32,900 bases of DNA from the IMG/VR virus record IMGVR_UViG_3300042154_002009, positions 1 to 32,900 of that record; one strand, given 5' to 3'. Every line of letters starts with the position of its first letter. Position 1 is the stretch's first letter. The DNA comes from a virus. The notes below the pieces were generated by a model. That model saw nothing but the letters and a program-made list of their open reading frames with translations, searched no databases and had not been told where the DNA came from. Positions 12,520 through 20,716 of the stretch are shown here, piece by piece. The position numbers and the translations under genes were made by a program.

Positions 12520-12704
12520 TCCTCGTTGCTTGGCACATTACGGATAGCAAGAGCTGATCCTGTAACAGTCAAGATTGCGGCAAAGACATTTAGTAGTGGT
12601 GAGGCAAGTTCCTCAGACAAGATACCGATAGCGACCAATAGTGGAACGATTGCGGCAATAACTCCGTAAATCCATTTACGAGTTTCAGGTGTTGGGTTTA
12701 GCAT
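12516..12704 (-). CDS. Holin-like membrane protein
   Basis: From the ATG at 12704 (AAAGG seven bases upstream) the product begins MLNPTPETRKWIYGV and has two hydrophobic helices, VIAAIVPLLVAIGIL and LLNVFAAILTVTGSAL, followed by a short charged end (about 62 residues). Two-helix holins of this size with a 'T-R-x-x-I-Y-G-x-x-A' front are common in actinophages. It follows the endolysin gene after a 170-base gap. The longer frame begins at a TTG at 12740. Holin action is inferred from topology and neighbours. Confidence 0.75.
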   Translation of the reverse strand: MLNPTPETRKWIYGVIAAIVPLLVAIGILSEELASPLLNVFAAILTVTGSALAIRNVPSNED

Positions 12705-12790
12705 TTGTAGCCTTTCATCTTGTTCTATCAGTTTACCCAACCGAATAAACGCTATCCAGCCAGAAATTGAGAGGCTGTGAGGCTCGTAGA

Positions 12791-12834
12791 GGGCTTGGCA
12801 GGGGTTAGCCTAACTGATTCCCTTGCCAAAGCCC
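12791..12834. repeat. Long imperfect inverted repeat between endolysin and holin genes
   Basis: GGGCTTGGCAGGG at 12791-12803 and CCCTTGCCAAAGCCC at 12820-12834 are reverse complements apart from two extra bases. Further to the right, AAGCC and GGCTT (around 12837-12855) can form a small minus-strand hairpin followed by TTTT, a weak terminator after the endolysin. The 136-base gap from 12741 to 12876 contains no ORF I can support. It could hold a terminator pair or a structured RNA leader of the holin. Confidence 0.45.
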
Positions 12835-12876
12835 AAAAGCCGTCTATGAGGCTTACAGGGCTTTATAGGGCAATAC

Positions 12877-13635
12877 CTATGGAAGTCTGCCCCAAGTAAC
12901 CCAGCCAACAACGCCATCTACCCTGATGCCCTGCTCACGCTGGAACTGCCTGACTCTGGCATCTGTGATAGGGCCAAAGATGCCGTCAGCCTTGATACCT
13001 AGAACGCTTTGAAGGTACTTGACATTCGAGCCTGTTGATCCACGCTTTAGGAATCTAATTAGCCTTGGCTTGTTGCTGGTCGGTGGTGGTGTTGGAATAA
13101 CTGGTGCGACAGGTGCGACTGCTTGGGATGCTCTCTTGTTGCACTCGGCAACGATGTAGTCAAGCTGTGAAAGAATGAATGGCCCTGGGCAAGCGGTGGA
13201 TGAATACTGCTGATGCCAAGCAATAAAGAACTCGCTCTGTACCTGAGTCTTGATGTTTTTGGCAAAGCCTCGGTTAGCTCTTGGTGAGATGCTTGCATGA
13301 AAGATAATGACATCTATCAAAGCCTCAATAGCGGCAGATGACACAGGCCAATCGCCACCGACAGATGAGTTGTCAATCTCAAAAGTCACAGCACTAGGGT
13401 CAGGCTGTCCACCTGTTGAGTAAGGTCTGCGCTCAGGGTTTACGATTCCTGTTACTGCACCTGAGTTGGAGATGTGATAGGTCGGGTGAGAGTTTCGGCT
13501 GTTGGCGTTAGCGACATAGCTCAAGCCGTTAGTTCCTGCCACATGGTGAATGACTACTCCGTTGATAGCTTGCCCATTACGAGAGCCACCGAACCCGTTG
13601 TCTTGTATTCCTGCAACCTTTGGATACCAGCTCAT
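12877..13635 (-). CDS. Endolysin: N-acetylmuramoyl-L-alanine amidase with PG-binding domain
   Basis: Residues 1-165 are an amidase_2 domain with the zinc residues H30 or H31 (GVVIHHVAGT), H141 (AWHQ) and C149 (TACPG). It cuts the bond between glycan and stem peptide. Residues 170-186 form a proline- and alanine-rich linker. Residues 190-252 are a PG_binding_1 domain containing LKRGSTGSNVKYLQ, DGIFGPIT and VDGVVGWVTWGRL, a repeated half-motif that anchors the enzyme in the wall. No signal peptide is seen, so export depends on a holin. The start overlaps the end of the preceding membrane-protein gene. Confidence 0.93.
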   Translation of the reverse strand: MSWYPKVAGIQDNGFGGSRNGQAINGVVIHHVAGTNGLSYVANANSRNSHPTYHISNSGAVTGIVNPERRPYSTGGQPDPSAVTFEIDNSSVGGDWPVSSAAIEALIDVIIFHASISPRANRGFAKNIKTQVQSEFFIAWHQQYSSTACPGPFILSQLDYIVAECNKRASQAVAPVAPVIPTPPPTSNKPRLIRFLKRGSTGSNVKYLQSVLGIKADGIFGPITDARVRQFQREQGIRVDGVVGWVTWGRLP

Positions 13636-13880
13636 TATTTTCCTATCACTGTCAGTAGTAAACCGATTATTGAAACTATTGCGGCTGTCAAGCCTGTGTA
13701 AGCGACTCGCTCAATCCAAGCAAGTCTGGCAAGTGTGAGTTCTACTTCTCTGATTCGGTCTGGGACATCGTCAAGGTGATCTAACTTCTGAAGGACTTGT
13801 ATAAGGATCTCTCCGTGCTCAAGTTGCTTCTTGTAGATGTCGGCCTGAGTGATCCGAACTGAAGTAGTTTCCTCAGCCAT
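13635..13880 (-). CDS. Membrane protein with coiled coil, holin or antiholin candidate
   Basis: Its 81 residues form a helical front (ITQADIYKKQLEHGEILIQV) and a single C-terminal membrane helix, AYTGLTAAIVSIIGLLLTVIG. This N-in layout with one end helix is typical of phage XkdX/hemolysin-XhlA-like lysis proteins. It is exactly adjacent to the endolysin gene, with overlapping stop and start. Together with the two-helix protein at 12516 it makes a holin/antiholin pair plausible. Which is which is unknown. Confidence 0.7.
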   Translation of the reverse strand: MAEETTSVRITQADIYKKQLEHGEILIQVLQKLDHLDDVPDRIREVELTLARLAWIERVAYTGLTAAIVSIIGLLLTVIGK

Positions 13881-14113
13881 TAGCTTTTGAGTGCCGAGAT
13901 TTCGTCTGCGGTAAGTCCGAGCTTGGTGAGCTTGGCGATGGCACTAGCCTCAGCTTTGTCTTTAGCCTCTTGTTCGGCAAGGCGTTCAGCCTCAAATGCC
14001 TCGTAAGCTAGTCGGTCAACTTCACGCTGTGCCAGCTCATCCTCGGTAAGAGGTACTTGTATGGATTCGCCTGTCGAGCAGTCCACGATAACTTTGGTTA
14101 GTATTTCTGACAT
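13880..14113 (-). CDS. Small helical protein between the tail and lysis genes
   Basis: The 77-residue protein begins MSEILTKVIVDCSTGESIQV and then becomes a long charged helix rich in Ala, Glu and Lys, ending LGLTADEISALKS. Proteins with this front (a short beta hairpin with 'D.STGE') and helix end occur after tail fibre genes in many siphoviruses and may be fibre assembly factors or trimer caps. AGGAT precedes the ATG at 14113. The role is inference. Confidence 0.6.
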   Translation of the reverse strand: MSEILTKVIVDCSTGESIQVPLTEDELAQREVDRLAYEAFEAERLAEQEAKDKAEASAIAKLTKLGLTADEISALKS

Positions 14114-14130
14114 TGTTCTATCCTATCTTG

Positions 14131-14664
14131 TTAGCTAACTGTGGCTCCGCCAGAGCCTTTAGTGACTTTGTAAAGGGAAACTGTTGAGCCAGCAGCTAGG
14201 TTTGACGAACCACCGTAGATTCTTACAGTAAGAGAAGTTACTGCTGCGGTTTTGGTACATAATCCAGCAATAATGTTTTGGTCAGCCGTTGTTGCGTTGT
14301 TTTCAGCAACGCTGTCTGATGATAATGATTTTTGCTGACTCCCTGTGTAGTTTGGTATATAAATTGAATTGTTAGAAAAAGTGTTACTTGTGGCGTTAGC
14401 ACCAGGAATATCACCAATAAGAAAGTCATTAGCTCCAGTAGTTGAGCCTGAGCTTGCAGACGAGCCATTACCAGATAACCTTCTCCAAGAAGTATCCGCA
14501 GCAACAGAGTTTATGAATAATCCTGCTGAAACAAGGGTAGCAGCAGCAACACCTCGACCAGAAAGTAAAACAAGTAAGTCAGTCCCATCCTGCGGTATAG
14601 AAGTGAACTCGATTGAGGCAGCAGCAGTTCCTAGTGTCTTGGTTTCTATTAGTTGCATTGTCAT
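14131..14664 (-). CDS. Tail-tip/receptor-side protein, paralogue 3
   Basis: The 177-residue protein is rich in Ser, Thr, Ala and Gly and in beta strands. It opens with LIETKTLGTAAASIEFTSI and closes with AAVTSLTVRIYGG and the GSTVSLYKV strand. The same frame of opening and closing elements occurs in the next two proteins upstream (14665 and 15159), so the three are paralogues. Such jelly-roll-like proteins at the end of a tail operon usually form surface fibres or decoration and bind host sugars. Specific ligands are not visible. Confidence 0.65.
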   Translation of the reverse strand: MTMQLIETKTLGTAAASIEFTSIPQDGTDLLVLLSGRGVAAATLVSAGLFINSVAADTSWRRLSGNGSSASSGSTTGANDFLIGDIPGANATSNTFSNNSIYIPNYTGSQQKSLSSDSVAENNATTADQNIIAGLCTKTAAVTSLTVRIYGGSSNLAAGSTVSLYKVTKGSGGATVS

Positions 14665-15156
14665 TTAGGCCACGATCCCATACAAGCTAAATGTTCCACC
14701 AGCAGCCCAGCTACCAGTTGAAGGAAAAACTAAAATTGAGGTTATGGCTGCGGTGCTTGCCCATCGTTGAGCAATAGCCTCAACACCAGTAGAGGCAGCG
14801 TTGCTTCTCACCAGCACAGTCTTGTGTTTATCCGTTGCCGAGTAATCCATAAAATGAAGTGTTAAAAGAGCAGCTTGGCTTGTGGTTGAAAACGGCTGTG
14901 ATGAAATAACCCCGATTGTTTGGTTTGAACCACTACCAGATGTTGCCGATGAACCTGTGCCAGACATTCTTACATAGTTATAGATAGCACTTGAGCTTCC
15001 GTTTATTGTAAGTCGAGCGTCTGCCGTAGTTGTGCCTTGTGACTCAATTACTAAAATCAAATCCCGATAAGCACCAGAGATTGAGCTAAAAGTGACCGTC
15101 GCTGCTGATGACCCAAGCGTGATGTTGGCAAGAGGTGTGTATGTTGGCGTTGGCAT
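14665..15156 (-). CDS. Tail-tip/receptor-side protein, paralogue 2
   Basis: It has 163 residues, with NITLGSSAATVTFSSI near the start and AAITSILVFPSTGSW followed by GGTFSLYGIVA at the end. The beta-strand frame matches the proteins encoded on both sides. The centre, with YVRMSGTGSSATSGSG, is variable between copies, the pattern expected where strands are kept and loops change for receptor choice. It begins just below the first paralogue, two bases from its stop, and overlaps nothing else. Confidence 0.65.
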   Translation of the reverse strand: MPTPTYTPLANITLGSSAATVTFSSISGAYRDLILVIESQGTTTADARLTINGSSSAIYNYVRMSGTGSSATSGSGSNQTIGVISSQPFSTTSQAALLTLHFMDYSATDKHKTVLVRSNAASTGVEAIAQRWASTAAITSILVFPSTGSWAAGGTFSLYGIVA

Positions 15157-15158
15157 TT

Positions 15159-15710
15159 TTACCTTATTCCGTAGAGTGAGAATCGAGAACCAGTTACTAA
15201 GTTTCCAGTATTTCCAAAAATTGAAATGCTTGTTACTGCTGCTGTGTTGTTAAATAAACCTGAATGTAACATGGCGAATGATGCAGTACCGACAAGTCCA
15301 GCTAACGACCTTGTAGTAGTGTTTTTTGTCGTGCTGGCAAAGTCTGTAATGTCAATTACACCTGCTGCAAAAGAGTTAGCAACATTGCTGGTTGTACCAT
15401 TTCCACCAACAAATAAGTTAGCCCTAGAAGTAAAAGCATCAGAAGTCACACTTGAGCCATTACCAAATAATCTATGAGCAGCATAGCTTGTGCCTGTGAC
15501 TCCATTGAATGTGGCAAACATTGTTTGCGAATCAACATCTGCCCTAGCGGTGTAGCGAATTTGTAAGTGCTTGTAAATAGCTGCGTAAGCGTCTAATCCT
15601 GAAAAGGTAACTGAAGCAGTTGTCGAGCCAAGTATGGTTGTCTGTATTAGCTCGTAAGTGCCAAACCCACCACCAGCCGAACTCAAAATCCCTAAAGGTA
15701 TGAGTCTCAT
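15159..15710 (-). CDS. Tail-tip/receptor-side protein, paralogue 1
   Basis: The 183-residue protein begins MRLIPLGILSSAGGGFGTY and then shows LIQTTILGSTTASVTFSGL and a terminal GSRFSLYGIR. An N-terminal glycine-rich peptide is absent from the other copies and may attach it to the tail. LFGNGSSVTSDAF matches SGNGSSASSGS in copy 3. The start overlaps the end of the 129-residue gene by one base. Similarity to the next two genes shows duplication and divergence. Confidence 0.68.
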   Translation of the reverse strand: MRLIPLGILSSAGGGFGTYELIQTTILGSTTASVTFSGLDAYAAIYKHLQIRYTARADVDSQTMFATFNGVTGTSYAAHRLFGNGSSVTSDAFTSRANLFVGGNGTTSNVANSFAAGVIDITDFASTTKNTTTRSLAGLVGTASFAMLHSGLFNNTAAVTSISIFGNTGNLVTGSRFSLYGIR

Positions 15711-16099
15711 TAGACAACCGTTGCGTTACCGATAACTCGATACGAGTTTGTAGCCACACACAACACGGTCACAGCGTCATAGCGAGTACCGATTGCGTAA
15801 GCTGTTCCAGCCGTTCCTCGACCCGCAAGGGTGATGGCTGTTCCGCTTCGAGTAATAGTGACAGTTCCAGCACCATCTCGGATGATGTCCACACGCTCAC
15901 CAGGCTCAAAGGCAGTAGCCGTTCCGATTGTGACAGTCACAGCCGAGCCAGCAGTAAAGGAAAGAAACTTGTAGCGGTCATCTGTTGTAGCTGTGTAGGC
16001 CGTAACAGTAGAAGCTGTCAGGGTTGTTTCGTTAGACAGATAGAGGTTCACATCTGCGGCATCTAGTCTTGTAAAAGACTCAAATACTTTTCTTGGCAT
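15710..16099 (-). CDS. Beta-rich tail fibre base protein
   Basis: The 129-residue protein begins MPRKVFESFTRLDAADVNLY, a front commonly found in tail fibre base proteins (a 'F-T-R-L-D-A-A-D-V-N' anchor helix). The remaining part is a run of strands with FEPGERVDIIRDGAGTVTI. Many phages have this domain at the root of their fibres, where it joins the baseplate. It lies between the minor tail gene and the paralogous fibre proteins. AGGAAACC precedes the ATG. Structure role inferred. Confidence 0.72.
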   Translation of the reverse strand: MPRKVFESFTRLDAADVNLYLSNETTLTASTVTAYTATTDDRYKFLSFTAGSAVTVTIGTATAFEPGERVDIIRDGAGTVTITRSGTAITLAGRGTAGTAYAIGTRYDAVTVLCVATNSYRVIGNATVV

Positions 16100-16109
16100 G
16101 GTTTCCTAA

Positions 16110-17528
16110 CTATGGGCCTAGTATGTTCTGGTTAAGGATACCCTTGGTTTCGCTGTCCAGAATAAACATATTGCGTTCGTTCCTAAGTCTAAATTCTATC
16201 TCATGGCTGGTGATAGTTATACGGTGCGAAATACCTGTGATTAGTCCAGCCGTAATCTTTGGATCTCCAACCTTGTTAGGGGTAAAGCTAACGCTGATGT
16301 AATCGTCAATCTCTAGGTCTAGCACCTGAAGGCGTTCCTCAATGCTTAGGTTGCTGAGGTCAACAGTAATCGAGTCAACCCTTAGAGTCGGTTCGTAATA
16401 GTAAGTCAAGAGGTCAACTGCCACATCTAATGCACCTTGGTCGGTTGAGTTCAGCAGGTTAGTAATCGAGTAGCTTCTAACGCCATAGGTTTGTTTTGAG
16501 CCTGGGGCTGAGGCAAGTTGTAGGGTGGCACCTGGTGCTTGTGTGGTTCCCTCGACCTCATTGTAAAGGAACTCTGATCCGTAGGAAACATCTATCTTGG
16601 TGAATCTAATACCTGGCCCTGCGTCTGTAAATTCAACTGGAGTTGGCTCTGGGTTGGTAACTGTGACTGTAAGCAAAGATGGTGCGTTGCCAGCAGAGGC
16701 AGGAAAAGCAGGGGTAATCTCAACCGATGCGCTGTAAGGGCCAGAGTAGTCCGAACCAGCAGCAACAGCAACAGCGTTGATAGCAGCAACTCGGTAGTAA
16801 TACTTAGTTCCTGGGGTTAGACCTGTGTTGGTGTAAGTAAGGGTTGTTGTGCCTGTGTCAGCTACAAGGGTTGAAAAGTTGATGTTGTCGGTAGAACGCT
16901 GAATCCTGTACCCAGTAACAGCCTTACCACCATTATCTGCTGGTGCTGTCCAAGTAATCGTTGCGCTTGTTCCGGTAGAGCTGGCAGTAGGTGTTCCTGG
17001 TGCGATAGGCAAAGTATCATAAGCAATTTCAAAAACTAGCGAACCATTTGACAAAGTGACTCCACCAATACGGACAATTCCATTGTCAGTAAAATTGCCA
17101 CCTGCTGAGGTGTTGTCCATCTTGATTGAAGCACCAAAGGATGTATCAACAGAGTAAGTTATTTGTTTAGTAGATTCAATCGCAAAACCAATCCAATAGC
17201 TTGTGTTAGCAAAAACAGATCGTGTTAGTGCAGCACCTACTTGATAAGGGGTCTGTGAGTTAGGCAGAGTAAAGCTACTGGAATATACCCCACTCTGTCC
17301 AGAGCTGTTCCACATAGCTAAAGCAGTTGTGGCGTTTGAGCTGTTGTAGGCCGTTAGCTCTACATAGAGTGCAGAAACCAAACCTGGCTTGGCAGCAGCT
17401 CCAGTCTTACCAGGTGCATCCCTGCCAGAGATGTCGGGCATAGTAATAAGTTGAGCGATGTTGTATGGGGGTCTGTTACCCATGAAAGGGTCAGCCCTTC
17501 TGACTGCACCATTACTGTAACTGATCAT
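16110..17528 (-). CDS. Minor tail protein, C-terminal part with fibronectin III domain
   Basis: Residues 1-175 are beta-rich. A fibronectin type III domain spans about 176-275 (IAPGTPTASSTGTSATITW ... YRVAAINAV). Residues 285-472 match the C-terminal D-type domain of actinophage minor tail proteins (FTKIDVSYGSEFLYNEVEG, then LEIDDYISVSFTPNKVGDP and GISHRITITSHEIEF). In relatives that last domain belongs to the same polypeptide as the front of the gene at 17532. Here it lies in the same reading frame, separated by one TAG and one CCG codon. No good ribosome site precedes the ATG at 17528, so reinitiation or readthrough is likely. Confidence 0.8.
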   Translation of the reverse strand: MISYSNGAVRRADPFMGNRPPYNIAQLITMPDISGRDAPGKTGAAAKPGLVSALYVELTAYNSSNATTALAMWNSSGQSGVYSSSFTLPNSQTPYQVGAALTRSVFANTSYWIGFAIESTKQITYSVDTSFGASIKMDNTSAGGNFTDNGIVRIGGVTLSNGSLVFEIAYDTLPIAPGTPTASSTGTSATITWTAPADNGGKAVTGYRIQRSTDNINFSTLVADTGTTTLTYTNTGLTPGTKYYYRVAAINAVAVAAGSDYSGPYSASVEITPAFPASAGNAPSLLTVTVTNPEPTPVEFTDAGPGIRFTKIDVSYGSEFLYNEVEGTTQAPGATLQLASAPGSKQTYGVRSYSITNLLNSTDQGALDVAVDLLTYYYEPTLRVDSITVDLSNLSIEERLQVLDLEIDDYISVSFTPNKVGDPKITAGLITGISHRITITSHEIEFRLRNERNMFILDSETKGILNQNILGP

Positions 17529-17531
17529 CGG

Positions 17532-18713
17532 CTATAACACCCACTCAGTAGCGTAAGACTCAAAGGCTCGCTCAGGTTGATAGTCAGGTGCTTCTGGGTC
17601 TGTCGAGTTGTAAACAGGATCGTTAGCACCGTCAAAGTAAGCATCCACAACAGGTGTTGCTTCAATCAAAACAGCGTCAAGAAATACTGCGTTAGAGGAT
17701 GGTGTTTGCCTAACGCTGATACCAGAAAATAAGGTGCTGGCACTAAGGCCTGTGTTTATTCTTGTCCACTCAGAGCTAGTCACAGATGCCGTTGAAGCTG
17801 CGTGTTGTGAGTAAGCAGTCCCGCTAGGTGAGGTAAGGCTTGCCACCTCGACCACAACAGTTCCAGAGCTTGCCTTGGCGTAAAGAGATAGGTTGTATTC
17901 CACACCGACCTCACTCGTGAAGTATTGCTCAGCAGTAGCACCAGCGGCTAGTTGCCCACTTGCTGTGCCAATGTAAGCCTGAGCTGTTGATCTAGTAATT
18001 GTGCCAGCGGTAGAAATCCACCCAGTTGTATTGTTCTCAAAGCTTGGGTTGTAGCAGAGGTTGAGTCTGGTGTATTCATAGCTTGGGTTATTGACATCGT
18101 TGTTTCGACTTCGGAATACTATGCGACCCGACTTGTCAATAAAGAGTCTGCCTGGTTCTGCTTTTTCAACCTCTTGTAAATAACTGAGAGCGTTAGTTCC
18201 ATCGCTGACCTCATAGTCACCCACAGTTGCCACACCAGGGGAGATAAGCCGAGATGATGAAGGCCAAACTGCTGTGCCACCAACTTCAGGCTTTAGTAAC
18301 ACATTTAGGATTCGTGCGCTACTTAGTTGCTCGGTTGGGGTAAACGCAGCAAGAGTCTGGTTGTTTAGATTCCAGAAAGCGTCAGCGGCAACAATCTCAG
18401 CTATGGACTCACCTGTTGGGGAATAGCTAAAGTTCCAGTCAGTGATGTAGCCGGTAAAGACAATCTGGTTCTCTTTGTAAACCCTTACCTCACCAGTTGG
18501 AACAATCAAACCCTGATAAGGGCTAGGGCCGTAGTCAGGGTCATACTGTCTGCGTTCGTTGTTTAGCTGAATAGAGCAAGAGGCAGCGTTGAAGGTATCC
18601 TGCTGAGGGTCTTTACCTCTAGTAACAGATACGCTAATAACATCTGCGCTGATGTCATTGAAGTTGACAGGTACGCCAGACTCAGCGAATCCAAACTCTA
18701 CTTTGATTGACAC
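17532..18713 (-). CDS. Minor tail protein, N-terminal part with carbohydrate-binding insert
   Basis: Residues 1-220 are the tail-hub-like part of a siphovirus minor tail protein (GKDPQQDTFNAASCSIQLNN, YDPDYGPSPYQG, then FTGYITDWNFSYSPTG). After LNLCYNPSFENNTTGWIST a carbohydrate-binding module of the CBM4/9 type covers roughly 222-355 with a jelly-roll pattern. The protein ends SYATEWVL at an in-frame TAG, after which the same frame continues into the next gene. The missing C-terminal domain of the family is found there. It follows the tape measure without gap and should sit at the tail tip. Confidence 0.82.
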   Translation of the reverse strand: MSIKVEFGFAESGVPVNFNDISADVISVSVTRGKDPQQDTFNAASCSIQLNNERRQYDPDYGPSPYQGLIVPTGEVRVYKENQIVFTGYITDWNFSYSPTGESIAEIVAADAFWNLNNQTLAAFTPTEQLSSARILNVLLKPEVGGTAVWPSSSRLISPGVATVGDYEVSDGTNALSYLQEVEKAEPGRLFIDKSGRIVFRSRNNDVNNPSYEYTRLNLCYNPSFENNTTGWISTAGTITRSTAQAYIGTASGQLAAGATAEQYFTSEVGVEYNLSLYAKASSGTVVVEVASLTSPSGTAYSQHAASTASVTSSEWTRINTGLSASTLFSGISVRQTPSSNAVFLDAVLIEATPVVDAYFDGANDPVYNSTDPEAPDYQPERAFESYATEWVL

Positions 18714-20714
18714 TTAGCCTCTCCAAGCTGTACCTGATTGACGCTCAAAGTCCTTGATGGCGTTGACAACAGCTCGCCCAACATCGGCACTTGTCGCAAC
18801 TCCACCTGTAACCTCAATGCTGTAATTGTTTACTGTTCCCTGATTCTCAAAGGCTCTCTCGGTTCCAATACCAGCTATGCCACCTGCAAGGTTGCCAAAC
18901 TCATTGTATGCAGAGTTTAGCTGTTCAATAAAGCCACTACCACCACCAACTAAAGCACTTGCTAGTTGGCTACCGGCCATTGGGCCAGCCTGAATGACTT
19001 GCTGAAGTAGCGTTGAGTTTAATCCCAAGCCAGATAGCTCGGCAATGTTCTTTGCAAAGCTTCTAGTCTTTTCTAGCAACTTAGAGATGTTGCGAGTAAT
19101 ACTGTTTACTGAGTTACCCAGTGTTGGCAATGTAAAGCTAGACATAATTGTGTCTTTGATTTGACCAAAAAGGGTTTTAACAGAGTCGTTGAATGACTCA
19201 AAGGCAGACTTTCGTTTATCAAGTATTGCCTGTTCAGCAGCAGCGGCGGCCTCAGCAGCGGCTTTAGCGGCAGCGGCTCGTGATAATCCACCACCACCAC
19301 CAGAACCAATGCCAGCCAACAAGCTAGAAAAGTCTGGCAAAGATGGGCTGCTTCCACCAATTAGACCATTGGCTCTATTTTGTTCACGCAAAGCGTTTCG
19401 TCTATCTCTATCTCTATTACCTGCTCTGTTTGCGTTACCTGCTGCCTTTGAGAATTCCTCGGCAGCTCCCGTTGCAACTAAGAAAGCTCCAGTAATTTGT
19501 TTCAAGACATTTAAGTAAGGGGAGAATCTACTTGCAGAGTTGGCAATAGAAAGTGATTCAGTTTCAAATGCCCCAAGAGTGGGTAGAGTGTTTTCGATTG
19601 CTGTCTTAGTTTTTCCATACTGATCTGCCATCATCACTAAGCCAGTGATTACAGCCACAAAAGGAATTAGCCTCATGGCTTGGCTTAGTAGGTTAGTTGC
19701 AATAGTTAAAAATGTTGTTCCGGTTGCTACTTTTGCTGTCCACCAGTCTTGGATTGTTAGGGCAAGAGTAACAAGACCAGAGGCTACTGTCATCAGCTTG
19801 TAGGCTGTGTTAAGAATAAACATAGCTGCAATTACATTAAGAATGGTTTGAGCATTGTCAACCAAAAATTTAGTGAAGTCAACGACTGCTTGAATTGTAG
19901 CTTTCCAGTCAATAGACGCTATGGCTTCTTTTAGCTGTATGCCGATTATTGTTGCCATCTCTCTAATTTGTGGCATAGCCTCTGTGATAACTGGAATAAG
20001 CATGACCCCAATATCTCTAGTAAGGTTTTCAAACTCTGTACTAACAACCTTTAGTTGGTTACCAAGCGTTTCTTGGTATTTTACAAAGTCACCCTGTTGA
20101 ACTGCTGTATCTGCCAAAATTTGAGAATAGGCAGCAACCATCTTTTGCTGACTTGTAAGTGTGCCAGTTACCTTTTCACCTGTGGCGTTGTATAAGGCTT
20201 GCTTCAAGCTCAGGTCATCTAGGAATACACCAAAGTTTCTTAGAGGCTCAGCTTGGCCTTGTAGTCCAGACTGGATGGCTGCTAGGGCATCAGCGGTAGG
20301 TAGGTCATTGAAGGAACCAAGATCACCAGCAAGTTGCACCAAAGTAGTTGAAAACTTTGCTGCTTCCTCAACACTAAGTCCAGCACCAGTAGCAAACAAA
20401 CCAAATGTCTTAGACGCTCGTAGTGCCTCAGTAGCACTTAGACCAGCAGTTCTTGAGGCTTGCTCAGCAAAAGCCTGAACGCTACCAGCAGCTTCCTTGA
20501 ATACTTGATTGACACCTTCAAACTCAGCTTCAAAGTTAGAGGCTGACATAACAGCCTTACCAAGTAGAGCTGTACCAGCGACAATGCCCGCACCGACAAC
20601 GGCAAAGTTTCTACCCAGAGAACCCATAGATGTCTGTAAACCAGCAAAAGCAGCATTGGCTTGCTTTAGGCCCTTGGGGTCAAAGCTTGTGAGAATTGGA
20701 ATCTTAATTGCCAT
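18714..20714 (-). CDS. Tape measure protein
   Basis: This is the longest protein (666 residues), on which tail length is measured. It starts MAIKIPILTSFDPKGLKQAN, contains the TMP-type repeat FEAEFEGVNQVFKEAAGSVQ, and has hydrophobic helical segments between about 275 and 365. An alanine-rich coiled region follows, with GGGGGLSRAAAAKAAAEAAA near 475. The end has EVTGGVATSADVGRAVVNAI, a conserved closing element of TMP proteins. Using the usual rule of about 0.15 nm per residue, the tail would be near 100 nm, an estimate only. It is placed between the gp10-like gene and the minor tail genes. Confidence 0.93.
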   Translation of the reverse strand: MAIKIPILTSFDPKGLKQANAAFAGLQTSMGSLGRNFAVVGAGIVAGTALLGKAVMSASNFEAEFEGVNQVFKEAAGSVQAFAEQASRTAGLSATEALRASKTFGLFATGAGLSVEEAAKFSTTLVQLAGDLGSFNDLPTADALAAIQSGLQGQAEPLRNFGVFLDDLSLKQALYNATGEKVTGTLTSQQKMVAAYSQILADTAVQQGDFVKYQETLGNQLKVVSTEFENLTRDIGVMLIPVITEAMPQIREMATIIGIQLKEAIASIDWKATIQAVVDFTKFLVDNAQTILNVIAAMFILNTAYKLMTVASGLVTLALTIQDWWTAKVATGTTFLTIATNLLSQAMRLIPFVAVITGLVMMADQYGKTKTAIENTLPTLGAFETESLSIANSASRFSPYLNVLKQITGAFLVATGAAEEFSKAAGNANRAGNRDRDRRNALREQNRANGLIGGSSPSLPDFSSLLAGIGSGGGGGLSRAAAAKAAAEAAAAAEQAILDKRKSAFESFNDSVKTLFGQIKDTIMSSFTLPTLGNSVNSITRNISKLLEKTRSFAKNIAELSGLGLNSTLLQQVIQAGPMAGSQLASALVGGGSGFIEQLNSAYNEFGNLAGGIAGIGTERAFENQGTVNNYSIEVTGGVATSADVGRAVVNAIKDFERQSGTAWRG

Positions 20715-20716
20715 TT

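Noticed and set aside
19189-19518. 109-residue plus-strand open frame in the tape measure gene
   Set aside because: Alanine- and proline-rich shadow of the tape measure coiled region, without start signals.
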